A stretch of DNA of 64,000 nt from Boswellia sacra (GCA_013180625.2 SNVD02011501.1:1-64000); one strand, 5' to 3'. Positions 11,542-23,982 are shown, counted from the first letter of the stretch. Notes: a model not told the origin generated them from the sequence alone. A program made the numbers and translations.

Positions 11542-12165
11542 GATGGTAGGATATTTAAGGGTACAATGCTTAATGCTGATATTACGACTGATATTGCTAT
11601 TGTAAAGATCCATTCTAAAACTCCATTGCCAACTGCAAAACTTGGTTTTTCAATTAAGCTTCATGTTGGAGACCAGGTGGTGGTAGTGGGCTGCCCTTTT
11701 TCCCTTCAAAATGCCCTAACAGCTGGCATTGTAAGGAATTAAATACATTTTGGATATTAAAAATAGTGAGAATACAAATCAAATGTTTAATTTTTATATG
11801 TTTCAATTTCTTAACAATGTTTTCTAACTAGGAATTAAATGTCAACCAAATGTTTAATTGTTATATGTTTCAACTTCTTGACAACGTTTTCTAATCATGA
11901 ATTAAATGTCCCAAAATATATAATTTTTTAAATGGTCTATTTTTTGTATTGGTAATCAGGAGTATTAGAGAACTAAATCATAAAATTAAGCCTACATTTG
12001 GTTTTTGCATGTTGTATTAATGTTGATGATGTTGATTTGAGATTCCTCATATTCTATTTGTTTTATGCTTTGTCACTGGTTATGTTGAACGTAAAAGCAA
12101 TGACATAGGTCTTCATGGAATAGAGAGTATTTGCAAACAGATTGTGCACTCAAAGACAATGAGGT
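11542..12165 (+). pseudogene. Exon fragments of a DegP14/HtrA-like serine protease gene
   Basis: The block at 11542-11733 encodes DGRIFKGTMLNADITTDIAI, then VKIHSKTPLPTAKLG and VGCPFSLQNALTAGIV. This matches the trypsin-like domain of plant DegP14-type proteases around the catalytic Asp (in TTDIAIV). It ends at a GTAAGG donor-like site. A second piece at about 12090-12165 reads as RKSNDIGLHGIE and, after a frame change, YLQTDCALKDN, matching the region just before the catalytic Ser, which is not found. The frameshift and the missing catalytic Ser and His regions make it a relic. Confidence 0.72.
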
Positions 12166-13733
12166 AATTATGTCTTTTTGTGTAAGAGCTCAGGTGTGTA
12201 TGTACATATATAAGTAATTTATGTCCTTTATTCATGTTTTGTATAGTGTGTCGACAATACTACATAATTGTTATGGCATAGGTTAAAATGCAATTGGCTA
12301 ACCATGAAATTGTTTAAGATTTCGTGAGTTGATTAAGAAGGGAATCTTGAGAAGTTCAATATAGCTTCTTTAAGATTCTGGTTTTGTGAGTGAGTGAGTA
12401 GGATTTTTGCCCTCCTTTTATCTTTCTAACAACTTGTAGATTTACTTTTGCCTTGATGTTATTGGTTGGGTTATATAAAATGGGTCTCTCGTTGGTGTAT
12501 TTTTAGTTAGCTACTTTCATCATATCAGCTAGGGAGATATTTGTGTTCTTTAATGTTTCCATACTAAATATCTGGGAACTTATGACTTATTACCTCCACC
12601 TAGAGTTTAATATAATATTTAACAAATAATGGAACATTTATTTAATCAAATGAATTGAATGGTAGAGAATATGGGTATGACCAGCCACCACATTAAGTGG
12701 GATGAATTTTATGTTTAAGAGATCAACTTTATTTAAACTTTTTATTTTAGAAATGGTTAGAGCGTGACAGTTTATGAAAGGCTTGATCTTTGATTGCATA
12801 TAATGTGCTTTTTTTTAATATACATAAAATCATTATACTATATATTTTATTGAGAAATGCATGAAATCAACTTTATTTAGTTTTTAAAGTTTAATGCTTG
12901 ACATTCTTTGACTTTGAATTCTAATTATTATTTAAGAATAATACTAGCTAGTTAATTGGAAGTCCTAGAAAGGGTCTAAACTTGAAAAATTGTAATTGCT
13001 TAAAATCGAAATAACTAGCTAATCAATAAATTTTATTGACCAAACTTGTCAACGATAAAATAAATAATTCAATAATTTCACCCTACTTCTATAATATATA
13101 TTTTTTGAGGAAGCATCATTATTTATAGATTTAGATGTATGCCCCATATGATAGATAGCTCACTAGAGAGGTTAGCATAATTATGCAGTGATTTGACATA
13201 GCCAAGATGCTAAGCCAAAAGAGAGGTGAATTGATATCTATGAAGGTTTATAATTAATATGGTTGCTTGCTATATGCAAATTCATGTCCATGGACATCAA
13301 TGGATATTATTCTTAAATGATTTTGTGTGCCGAAAACATAAGTAGGCAAAACTTAAAAAGACTTCCTCCTATTGTTTTCTACCCTGTTTAGGAAACTTAA
13401 ACAATTAACCTATTTTTGTAATTTGGTAGGAAATTTCTATTACCCTCTCCTTTGGTTGTAATTAAAAATCAAACATTTCCTTTTATTGTTTGGTTTTGGA
13501 TTTTTTTAAAGAACTTTAATTTGATTTTTATTAGTTTAGGTAAGGAAATTAAAACTTAACAGCTTGAGAGTAGAATGGGCTGGTGTGGCATTGAAGTGCG
13601 AGTGCTTCCGTTGCATATGGTAATAATCTCTTTTTCTATGCTTCATATTTATTTTTATCTCTGTGGTATAATTAATTTGTTGTGCATCTAATCAATGAAA
13701 GAAATTAAACGCATGATAACAATATGGAAGATG
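12166..13733. other. AT-rich DNA, no gene recognised
   Basis: No ORF of convincing length or motif. It lies between the protease fragment and the copia B insertion and is probably internal to the CACTA-like element. Confidence 0.5.
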
Positions 13734-14639
13734 GAAGGTGTTAGTTTTCACAGTATATAGATAGTTAACACAGACGTAACTAAAATAGTTAAAAATAATG
13801 GAATAGAAAATTTTACATGGTTCGACTAGCTATCAACCAGCCTGCATTCACGGGCAAAAAGAGTTGCAATACACTATGTTGTATGTGTTTATACTCAACT
13901 TATGACTCTTTACATAGCCACTTGCTCACTCACTAACATAATCTATGTAAACTTGATCACCCTAGATCACAGCCAAAGTCCTTTGCACACTTTTATGATG
14001 TTGCACTTTATAAACACGTCAGACTTAACTACAACGGTTTAGTCAAACATAACCACGATAACTGTTACAGAATCATGTAACCACTCAACTCTCTTAAGCT
14101 TACATGACTCAATAACTTTCACAAATTATATCTATGCATATACTCAACGCACATGAGTCATACATAGTCTAAACTTACTCAATCATAAAGATTTTACAAT
14201 GAAGATTATGAAAAACATAGTCACTCAAGTGCACTCCACGTTTTTGCACACGTCACTCTTTTCTACATATCCATTAACCCTTGAGTGCTTCCCTTTTATA
14301 TAGCCTGCGTGAACAGCTATATTATTCATGTAATTAATGATCTTAATCTTTATCAAATTCCTGCAAAACTAAAATAGGATGATTGGATAAACTATAGGAA
14401 AGCATATCAAATTCGTGTTTGGGAGGGTTTAGGGAGAGGGGAGAGAAAATTTTTCTCTCAATTAGGGTCACTGGAGTTATTGTTCACTCCGGCTAATTTA
14501 CGAATCAGCCTTTCAAATCTACATATGTTGTAGATCGGGATATCCTGAGACAAATTTTCTTCTGGGTCGCCCTCAGTTTCCGGCAGAAAAACGGTTAAAA
14601 TTGCAAAAAAAGGTTTCGGATTTCACTATTCATCGTCGA

Positions 14640-15010
14640 CGGCGGGCGAGTGGGACGCCACCTTTGCCATCATCGTGTTGGTCTTGACTCGATCTACAAG
14701 TTTTCCTTCATCAGTACCACCAGATTCGCGTCACAACACCTCCGTTCAAGGCCACAAAGTTTCGGATTTTTCACTATTTACCGTCGCCTGCCGCTGTCAC
14801 CGGCCAGTGGCATCTCACCTCCATCAAATTCTTGTAGATCAGGCAACGTTCTACAAGTTTTCCTTCATCAGCACCACCAGATTCGCGCCGTAACACCTCC
14901 GTTCAAGGCCTCAAAGTTTCGGATTTACTATTCACTGTCACCTCTCACCGAAAAACGGCGAGTTGTATCTCACCTTTGCCACCATCTAGTAGATCGGACA
15001 ACACTGACCA
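14640..15010 (+). repeat. Tandem monomers in the LINE copy 1 5' UTR
   Basis: A unit of about 157 bp containing CTACAAGTTTTCCTTCATCA and a CACCTCCGTTCAAGGCC motif occurs at about 14694 and again at about 14851, with a further partial unit downstream. The same arrangement is present in LINE copy 2 (about 21300-21690). Tandem 5' monomers act as promoters in some mammalian L1 elements; a promoter role here is inferred. Confidence 0.7.
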
Positions 15011-15326
15011 ACTTTTTCTTCTTGGCCGTCATCTGATTCTAATCAGAAACCCCTCAAATCGTCGCTTCTTCAATTCGGATTTTACTATTCACCGCGGTGG
15101 TTACTATTTATTTACTGGAGACACTGTTCATAAGTCCCACCCAGATTGTTCTTTAGGTTATTCCATGCAACTTTGCCTCTTGGTTGATTTCCTGATTCCT
15201 TGTGGATTATCGTTTTTAAAGAGGTGACGACGACTTTGGAAGCCAAGCCGCTTTGGTGCCTGGTTTGCTTTCGTTTTCTCATCTTTTTTTATGAGTTTGC
15301 ATTATATTTGATTTGTAATTCACTTG

Positions 15327-16464
15327 ATGGATCCATCCAAGACAACTGTTGGCTCTTGGGCTGATAAAATCAAGATCACTGATTCGAGTACCCGATGCAA
15401 ATTGAGTCTGATTACTCCTAAGAAATCGGGTATAATCCTTGATATTCCAGATGAGATTGTCGACGAGAATTTAGCCGAATGGCGTAGATGTCTTGTTGGC
15501 TTCTTTCTGGGATATGTGATGCCCTTCCATGTTGCACGTTCGATGGCGATGCGTGCATGGAAATCTAGTGGTCTTGAGGACGTACGTTCCACGGATAAGG
15601 GATTTCTCATCTTCCGTTTTAAAACTGAGGATGAGGTAGATGCAATCATTGTTCGCGGTCTTTGGATGTTTGGAGGTAAATTCATTTACCTGCAGTAATG
15701 GTATCCGCATCTGGATTTCAATCTTACAGCATTCCGGACACTACCAGTTTGGATCCGTTTGTATGGCCTGCCGTTTCCTTTGTGGACAGTCAAAGGCCTT
15801 AGCATTATCTCCAGCATGGTTGGAGAACCTCAATCTTATGATAAGGCGACTTCTGATCTATCATAGATTGGAGTATGCGAGGGTTTATGTTCTTATTGAT
15901 GCAAGACGCCCTCGAGTTAAGAACTTTGAGTTCAGGTGCAAACTCTCTTCAGAGCTCATTGAAATTCAAGTTGAATATGAGTGGACTCCAAAACATTGCC
16001 CCAAATGTTGCCAGTTTGGTCATCGTTGTCCAGAACCGGTAAAGACTTCAAGTCCAGATAAGAATGAGGCTAGCACCTCTGATAGTGCCCATTTGAGAAA
16101 AGAAAAGGATGTGACTAAGGTCACTGATTGTACCAAAATAGTTACTATTCCAAAAATTTTTGCAGTGCAAGTTGAGCCTCCGAAGGCTACTACAGTTCCG
16201 AGTGCAGAGTCAGTTTCAGATTCTGATTCTCCATCTCCTTTTGCGACTGACGAGGGTAGACTTTTGGGCACTATCAAGTGTTTCACAAATCGTGAGGCAT
16301 CTATTTCCTCAGGGCGGATACCTCCTGAGTCTTCTTCCACTCGTTTTGAGCCTTTGAATGGACTTAGTGAGGATGATCAATCTGATAGGATTGATCATAC
16401 TCATTCGGACACCCCAGCTACCTCGGTAAAGAAGGGTAAGGAGAAGAAAAACAAGAAGAGTTAA
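15327..16464 (+). pseudogene. LINE ORF1 protein (DUF4283-type plus zinc knuckle), copy 1, broken
   Basis: Starts at ATG 15327 (MDPSK...). The N-terminal half contains PDEIVDENLAEWRRCLVGFF and VRSTDKGFLIFRF, typical of the DUF4283 domain of plant L1 ORF1 proteins. Then come PVWIRLYGLPFPLW and a zinc-knuckle-like CPKCCQFGHRCP. The C-terminus is Lys-rich (KKGKEKKNKKS). An in-frame TAA at about 15696 and a frameshift near 15860 break the frame. The protein would bind LINE RNA as a nucleoprotein. The knuckle is compact, with Cys only two residues after His, which is shorter than the usual spacing. Confidence 0.78.
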
Positions 16465-16944
16465 AGCTCTTGTATTTTTATGTTTTAGACCGTTTGTGAT
16501 CATTTCTCTTCTATGTTGTTAAGACCGTTTGTGGCTTTTTTACTTTGTTTTAGGCTGCTTGTGGCCTTCATTTTCTATCTTTTTGTTGGATTGTATGTTT
16601 GGACTTTACGTCTTTTTGTAATTCTTGGGATATGCCCCTCGGATTTTTGTACATTATAACTTTTTTGGATTTATATTACTAAGTAACTTTTCCAAAAAAA
16701 AAAGCATATCGCAATATTCTAATCCAAATAGGAAATTGTAATAAACTAAAATACTAAGCTAATTAGGATAAGTATCAAAAGCATTCCAATTCTAAAAGCT
16801 TTCCAATAATCAAATCTTTTCCTAAAATAAATATCTCATAATGCGTTAGTAAAAAAAATATAACACATGTTTTTATCACAAGTTGACAAAAATAAATTTT
16901 AGTCACATGCATGAAATTTGTCACGTGTCATATTGATACTAACA

Positions 16945-16956
16945 ATCTCCCCCTTT
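16945..16956 (-). other. Copia B polypurine tract
   Basis: On the minus strand AAAGGGGGAGAT lies directly before the 3' LTR. It is the expected plus-strand DNA priming site of the element. Confidence 0.8.
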
Positions 16957-17504
16957 AGTACCTTGTGACGAAAACATTCACATGTTTCTGTGAACAAAAT
17001 CCTGCATGATTAAATGTAAGACAATTGAAAATAGAATGTAAACACTTAGTCAAAAGTTCAAAAAAACAAGAATATCGAACTTTCAGTCATAATAGGCATA
17101 ACTGAATTGTCCAGTATTTGCACAGAAACAAATGTCAGTCACAGAACATCATCAGCTTGCGATTTGCAAATTGGTCTGCAACAAACTCAAATCAAACTAT
17201 AAAAGCAACATAAAATCATTCACAATGTAAAATCAATCACCAAGGTCAGAATATAAAACACCAACATGAACTATTACTCCCCTTTAATCAAACATTACAC
17301 ATGTAAAATATCACAATCATAAACTACATAGCATAGAAGTTCAACGACAAATCATTCTCCTGCAAGTTTAACCAAAAACCAAAAGGTCATTAAAGTCATT
17401 TAAGCTTAAACATAGAAACATATCATCCATAAAGTTTACTCCCCTTTGGTTTCATAACAAGCGCCAAAAATAAAGTTTCAAATAAAGAAAATGTTCAGTT
17501 AAGT

Positions 17505-19143
17505 TTGGTTCAGTTCAGTCTAGCAGACTTGTGCATAGGTAGCTTTGAGGGGTGCGATTTGGATCGACCATCAGTGGTCTTGAATCACTTTAACACAGGT
17601 TGTGGAGGAATTTCAACAAGAGTGGATGCTAGAGTAGTTTTAGTAGAGGTAGCAACTGTAGCAACTGTTTCACGGATCTCACGAGCTTGGCGCTCTGCAG
17701 TGATTTCAACCTTCTGTGAAATGTCCACCAAAGTTTCAACTACTTGCTATGTGATATGACGTGGAGATGTAACAGGAATTGAAACAGGATCTGGTTGGTT
17801 GGGAGTGTCATTTACTGTCTTAAAAGAAGACTCTTCAGCAACTATTGTGGCTTTCTTCTTGCTCCTCAACTTGTCTTTCTTCTTCTTTTTCTTCATTGAT
17901 TGGTCATCACTAGATCTGCTTTTAGCTTCTCTTTAAGACTTTGCAGCTTGGCTTTGATAGCTTGATTTTCTTACACAAGGTCAGCTAAAGAAGAATTGAT
18001 TAGAGTAAGCTGTTATGTGATAGATGTCATTTGATCTGGTCTAGGAGTTCTCCTCTGTCTTGGTTGTCTCCGAGGTATTTCCTACCCTTTAGGAGCATTT
18101 TTAATCCTCGTCATGAAACCTTTTTAAACCTTTTTTTATGGCTGGCAGAATTTTTTACTAATCTCACCATCATTTAATTCAATCTCATTTTGTATCAACA
18201 AAGCATGAATCAAACAAGGCAAAACCAATAGTTTTTGATGAGTTGATAAGTTGCAATCTGAACAATGTAATTGTACATCCACAATCCAAAATTAATCGAG
18301 CGATTTGTGCCAACAAAGTAAAGAAACTTGGCTCTATCCTCTCTAACTTTATTTTGGTGTGTGGATGGGAACCAATTAAATCGAGTAATCCTATGCAACA
18401 GTTGATATTTCGGAATCAAATGTTTTTTGTTAGTGCCATCATATGGATCCCAACAATCCTTTCTACTACTAGTTAGCCCATATGTGACCTCACTCATATT
18501 CAAATCATTGCCAACAGTATGCTGAATGCCAATAGGAATTTCATAAAACTGATTTATGACATTAGAAGAAAATTTAGTCAAACTTGTCTCTACAATAAAC
18601 TTTATGGTAGTAATAGCTTCTAGGATCATCAATGCAGGACAAAATATTGGCATAGAATTCTTGAACAAGAGTTTTTATTGGACGAGTCAGATTGGTTATC
18701 GTTCTTATCCAGTGCCTTGACTCAAACATCGCTTAGTTGATAATAATCAAAATCATTGACTTTGACAAGCCTCTCCACATGAATCTCTCTCTTTGAGGTG
18801 TATCGTGTAAATCTTGTTTCATTGTCTCGCTTCAAGAACTTGTGACTGCGAGGATTTACACGATCCTGTACCTCACCAAGCATGACATCGTCATCCTCAC
18901 TCATAGCTGGATCAACTGGGATTGGTGGAGTTGAAGTCGAATCTGGTTCTCCAGTGGATGATTGCTCTGGTTCTGTCGGAGTCACTATTGTGGTTCAATT
19001 TCTAGGTCAGTATGTTGTTCTTGTTGAACTTATTGCTCTTTCTAGTTTGATTCCTTTTCATTCGAAGAGTTAGAAAATGAAGAAGAACTGGTAGTTTCAG
19101 ACTCAATTGATGAAAATCGAGTAACAGCTTTGTGTTTGGCCAT
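17505..19143 (-). pseudogene. Extra post-pol ORF (ORF3) of copia B, broken
   Basis: Relative of the ORF at 573-2364. It begins at the ATG complementary to 19141-19143 (MAKHKAVTRFSS) with a Ser/acidic N-terminus. DPAMSEDD, then KFLKRDNETRFTRYTSKREI and a downstream ITRFNWFPSTHQN-GTNRSINFG segment follow the same order as in copia A. Stops and shifts interrupt it around 18670-18720 and after 18210. A Lys-rich tail is visible near 17840-17930. Its function is unknown. Retention of the same ORF in the same place in two diverged elements argues that it once mattered to the element. Confidence 0.62.
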
Positions 19144-19721
19144 GGTTGTTGAAGAAGATATGCTGCGATTTAGGGTTAATGAAGGATAAAAACAAATATA
19201 AAAGAGATTTATTTATATAATCAAGAGTCAATAACCAAATGTGATCTAACCAGCACAAAATCCCAATCCAATCCTAATTCTAGGAGTTCAAATTTGAATA
19301 AAATTGATTTTCCAAAATTGATGAAAGAAAAAATTATCTCTTACATAGATTTTTATCACATTAACTATGAAAATTTTCAAAAATAATTTTTGAAAATCTT
19401 CATTAATTAAGGCAATCTTATAAAATCATGAGCTTTTAAATCACCAAATTCTTCTCGCCACTGCATGATCTTTCCCTCAAAACGACCTTGCTAATGTGGC
19501 TCACCTTATTGACACATCAACACATAAGAAAATAAAACAGAGTCAGACATGAAGCACCGGTCGAAAGTTCTATTATATATAACTTAAAGCAATTAAACTT
19601 TACATAATTAAAATAACTGAGCTTCAAAAAATTATTTTAAAACCAAACATGTATCAAAGCTGATTAAACGCATATCAACATCAATTTTTATTATCTTAAC
19701 ATTCAATTCTGTTGAGTGGTT
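19144..19721. other. Copia B non-coding spacer, left part
   Basis: AT-rich DNA between ORF3 and the LINE insertion, corresponding to the ORF3-proximal part of the copia A spacer. No gene seen. The remainder of the spacer continues at 21943-22236 on the other side of the LINE. Confidence 0.55.
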
Positions 19722-19736
19722 AACATAAGCATACTT

Positions 19737-21927
19737 TTTTTTTTTGGAAAAATTACTTAGTAATATAAATCCAAAAAAATTAAAATGTACAAAAATCCGA
19801 GGGGCATACCCCAAGAATTACAAGAGGGACGTAAAGTCCAAACATACAATTCAATAAAAGATCAAAAAATAAAGACCACAAGCGGCCTAAAACAAAGTAA
19901 AAAGGTCACAAACGGTCTTAACAACATAAATGATAAATGACTAATGGTCTAAATCATAAAAGTACAAGAGCTTCAGCCGTTCTTATTTTTCTTCTTCTTA
20001 CCCTTCTTTACCGGGGTAGCTAGGGTGCCCGTATGAGTATGATCAATCCTATCAGATTGATCCTCATCACTCAGCCTATTCAAAGGCTCAAAACGAGAGG
20101 GAGAAGTCTCAAGAGGTTGTCCTGTGTTTATCTGCCCTGATGAAACAGATGCCTCGCGATTGATTGAACAATAGATAATACCCAAAAGCTTACCTTGGTC
20201 GGTCGCAAAAGGAGATAGAGAGTTAGAATCTGAAACTGACTCTGCGCTCAAAACTGTAGCAGCCTTAGGAGGCACAACTTGCACTAAAGAATCTGCTGGA
20301 ATAGCAACAGCTTTCGAACTCTCAGCGACATCAGTCGCAACCTTACTCGAATTCAATGGGGCACCATCAGAAGGGGTGCTATCGGAGGTGTTAGCCTCAA
20401 TCTTATCCTGAACTGATGTCTTTGTCGGTTTCGGACAATGGTGACCAAACCTGCGACATTTGGAGCAACGTTTTGGAATCCACTCATATTCGACTTCAAT
20501 TTGGATGGGCTCAAGAGAGAGTTTGTACTTGAACTCAAAGTTGTGGATCGGAGGGCGCTTTGCATCAAGAAAAACATATACCCTCGCATACTCCAATCTG
20601 GAAAGATCGGAAGTCGTCTTGTCACAACAAATAGGTTGTCCAACCATGCTGGAGACAATGTTAAGACCTTTGGTTGTCCACAAAGGGAACGGCAGGCCAT
20701 ATAATCGGATCCAAACGGGAATATACCTCAATTGATTTGAATAAAAATCTAAATGCGGGTTCCAAGGTTGTAAGACAATTGTTTTACCTCCGAATATCCA
20801 AGGACCGCGAGCAGTGATGTTTAGAATCTCTTCCTCCGTTTGAAAGCAGAAGATGAGAAACCCCTTGTTTGTGGAACGGACGTCCTCCAAGCCGCTGGAT
20901 TTCCATGCACGCTGGCCAACGAGCGAGCAGCATGAAAAGGCATCACATATCTCGGAAAGAAATCAACAAGACATCTACGCCATTCGGCCACATTTTCATC
21001 GACAATCTTATCTGGGATCTCAAGCACTGTACCCGGTTTCTTGGGAGTAATCTCTAATAGTTTGCATCGACTACTCGAATCAGTAATCTTAACTTTGTCG
21101 GCCTAATTTGTCTTATGTGGATCCATTGACCAAACTACAAGGAATCAGGAAATCGACTAAGAGATAAAGTTGTATGGAATAACCTGAAAAATAATCTGGG
21201 CGGGGCTGATGAACAGTGTCTCCGGTAGGATGAATAGTAACCATTGCGGTGAACAGTTTTATCTGAATGAAGAAACGGCGATTTGAGGGGTTTGTGGTTG
21301 GAATTAGATGACGACCAAGAAAAAGAAGTTGGTCAGTGTTGTCCGATCTACTAGATAGTGGCAAATGTGAGATGCAACTCGCCGTTTTCTGGTGCGAGGT
21401 GGCGGTGAATAGTAAATCCGAAACTTTGTGGCCCTGAACGGAGGTGATGCGGCGCGAATCTGGTGGTGCTGATGAAGGAAAACTTGTAGAACGTCGCCTG
21501 ATGTACAAGAATTTAATGGAGGTGAGATGCCACTCGCCAGTGACAGCGACGGGCGGCGGTGAATAGTGAAAAATCCGAAACTTTGTGGTCTTGAACGGAG
21601 GTGTTGCGGCTCGAATCTGGTGGTGTTGATGAAGGAAAACTTGTAGATCGAGTCAAGACCAACACGATGATGGTAAAGGTGGTGTCCCACTCGCTCGCCG
21701 TCGGTAATGAACAGTGAAATCCGAAATCCTTTTTTGCAATTTTAACCGTTTTTTAGCTGAAAACTGAGGGCGGCCAGAAGAAAAGTGTCTCAGGATATCC
21801 CGATCTACAACATATGTAGATCTGAAAGGCTGATTCGTAAATCGGCCGAAGTGAACAGTAACTCCGGCGACCCTAGTTGAGAGAAAATTTTTTCTCCCCT
21901 ATCGCGAATCTCATGGCTCTCTTGCTC
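19737..21927 (-). mobile_element. ORF1-only, non-autonomous L1-type LINE (copy 2)
   Basis: A 2.19-kb minus-strand insertion flanked by a perfect 15-bp duplication, AACATAAGCATACTT, at 19722-19736 and 21928-21942. A T-run at its left end is the complement of the poly(A) tail. It has the same parts as copy 1: tandem-monomer 5' UTR, ORF1 and 3' UTR with the GAGGGGCATACCCCAAGA block. No ORF2. The perfect 15-bp duplication suggests a comparatively recent insertion. Confidence 0.88.
19973..21126 (-). pseudogene. LINE ORF1 protein (DUF4283-type plus zinc knuckle), copy 2
   Basis: The ATG is complementary to 21124-21126 (MDPHKTN...). A stop soon after the start and a frameshift near 20890-20940 break the N-terminal part. 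The remaining 305 codons (19973-20890) are open and carry VRSTNKGFLIFCF, PVWIRLYGLPFPLW, YARVYVFLDAKRPP, the knuckle CSKCRRFGHHCP, and a Lys-rich end (KKGKKKKNKNG). The conserved blocks match copy 1 throughout, so both derive from one ORF1 of about 380 residues. Expected to act as an RNA-binding chaperone of the LINE particle. Confidence 0.8.
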
Positions 21928-21942
21928 AACATAAGCATACTT

Positions 21943-22236
21943 CTTACACACATAAATATTAATCTCAACAAAGAATTATTTTTGTAAAAACCAGTAGCTT
22001 TCACACATAAAATGAGGTAGCCCTATTCCATTAGAGTAGGTTGCCTCAATATATTTCCTGGATACATTAAAGTTACTCCCTAAGAATAGCTTTCACACTT
22101 CATAACTGGTAGCCCTCTCTGGTTTTAACATTAAATTACTAGCAAATTCAAATAATCAAAGCAGCTAAATCATGCTTAAGTTGAAAATTTGATTGATGAT
22201 GCTGCAAATATAAATAACATAACTAAAACACGGTTT
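21943..22236 (-). other. Copia B non-coding spacer, right part with conserved block
   Basis: Contains the paired GGTAGCCC-type motifs (22014-22022 and 22109-22117) shared with 2960-3080 of copia A. No ORF. Confidence 0.5.
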
Positions 22237-23700
22237 TTATTCAGATAACTGACAAATGCCTATGGCTTTTTTCAGTTTTTCAAATCTCAATGTATCAAGT
22301 GCTTTTGTAAACAAGTTAGCTAGTTGATTCTCAGAAGAGATATGTTCAATGTGGATTGTTTTGGATTCAACAAGCTCTCTAATAAAATGATGCCTTATAT
22401 CAATGTGCTTAGTTCTAGAATGTTGGACTGGATTACTTAAGATATTAATCCCGCTAGTGTTATCACAAAACAAAGTTATAGATTCTTGATTAATACCATA
22501 GTCACTTATCATTTGTTTCATCCAAAGTAATTGAGTGTAGTAGCTTCTAGCAGTTATATATTCAACTTTTGTTGTAGATAATGAGATGTTGTTTTGCTTA
22601 TTGTTATGCCAAGAGACCAGGTTATTGCCTAGGTAAAAGTAATCACCCAAAGTGTTTTTCCTATCATCTATATTTCCTACCCAATCTGCACCACTATAAC
22701 CTGTAAGACATGTATTTGTGTCCTTAGTAAACCATATTACAAGATCAGATGTCCTAAGAACATATTTGATAATTCTCTTCACTGTTGATAAATGTAGTTC
22801 TTTCAGACATGACTGAAAACAAGCACATAAGTCAACACTGAAATGATATTTGGTCTGCTTGCTGTCAGGTATAACAGACTTTCAATCATGCTTCTGTAAA
22901 GGCTTGAATCAACATCATTACCTGCATTCTTTTTTGTTAGCTTGATGTTAGTACTCAGAGGAGTTCTAAGTGCCTTGGCTTTGTCTAGTTCAAATTTCTT
23001 TACTAGGCTTTTAGCATACTTTGATTGTGAAATAAAAATTTCACTTTCAAGTTGCTTCACTTATAAACCAAGAAAGAAATTCAACTCTCCTACCATGCTC
23101 ATCTCGAATTCACTTTGCATTAGCTCAACAAATTTTTTAGCTCAACAAGTTAAAACATGTTTGATGAATAAAGTTTTGTCATTACTTCCTCTATTGTAGC
23201 CTCTTTGAATCAAGAAGCTAGTTAATTTCTCATACCAAGTTCTAGAAGCTTGTTTCAAACCATACAATGCTTTATAAAGCTTATACACAAACTTTAGATG
23301 TTTAGGATCAATAAATCCCTTAGGCTACTCAACATAAGCCTCTTCATTAAGATAGCCATTCAAGAAGGCTATCTTTACATCCATTTGAAAAAATTTAAAG
23401 TTCAACAAACATGTAATAACAAGTATCAACCTAACAGATTCAAGTCTAGCAACAAAGTTTTCTCAAAATCAATTCCTTCAATTTGAGTGTAACCTTGTGC
23501 AACTAATCTAGTTTTGTTTCTAATGACTTGTCCATTTTTATCAGTTTTGTTTTTAAAGATCCACTTAGTTCCTATAGCATTTATATCTTTTGGTCTAGGG
23601 ACTAGCACCCATACTTTGTTTCTTTCAAATTGATTCAATTCTTCTTGCTTTGCATTTATCCAAACACCTTCTTTTAATGCTTCATTGACATTCTTTGGTT
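22237..23700 (-). pseudogene. Copia B pol: reverse transcriptase and RNase H, catalytic YVDD lost
   Basis: RNase H (22237-22782) is open for 181 codons with WMKQMISDYG, LFCDNTSGIN and the TKHIDIRHHFIREL motif. RT pieces follow at 22803-23060 and 23426-23638 (NKVWVLVPRPKD and IFKNKTDKNGQVIRNKTR). Between KTLFIKH (about 23165) and FVELMQSEFEM (about 23110) the segment that carries YVDD in copia A is missing, a deletion of roughly 75 bp, so this RT cannot be active. Confidence 0.82.
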
Positions 23701-23982
23701 CTATTAAAGAGACTTAGCAAGTATGACTTACCATATTTCTCGTCTTGCTTCTTGTTTTCATTGTGCTTTTTAGATGTCCAATAATTGAAGTTGTGGGATG
23801 TGCCTTTTAAATCCAAGATGGTAGATCTCTTCTAATACCAATATCTCTTATTTGATTTCTATCCAGATCAGCATTGTCTAATGGTTTAGTTTTGTCTGAG
23901 TTAACTGCACTGGTTGTATCAGTCGTAACTGATTATATTTTGCAGTCTACAATAGTTGAGTTCGAATTTTCTGCATTCTTTG

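Larger units (their letters stand above)
14409..16700 (+). mobile_element. ORF1-only, non-autonomous L1-type LINE (copy 1)
   Basis: A 2.29-kb insertion flanked by the direct repeat AAAGCATATC (14399-14408 and 16701-16710) and ending in an A-run, as expected for target-primed reverse transcription. It contains a GC-richer 5' UTR with tandem monomers, one ORF (15327-16464), and a roughly 230-bp 3' UTR ending in AAGTAACTTTTCC plus poly(A). No endonuclease or reverse transcriptase sequence is present and there is no room for it. A second copy of identical layout lies at 19737-21927, so the structure is that of a family, not a chance deletion. Confidence 0.85.
13739..16944 (-). repeat. 3' LTR of copia B, split by a LINE
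   Basis: The LTR occupies 13739-14408 and 16711-16944, starting TGTTAGT and ending ACTAACA on the plus strand. The middle is the LINE at 14409-16700. Joined, the LTR is 904 bp, matching the 903-bp 5' LTR. Confidence 0.9.

Noticed and set aside
15320..15685. Minus-strand open frame opposite LINE ORF1
   Set aside because: Mirror of the DUF4283-type coding frame; it has no features of its own.
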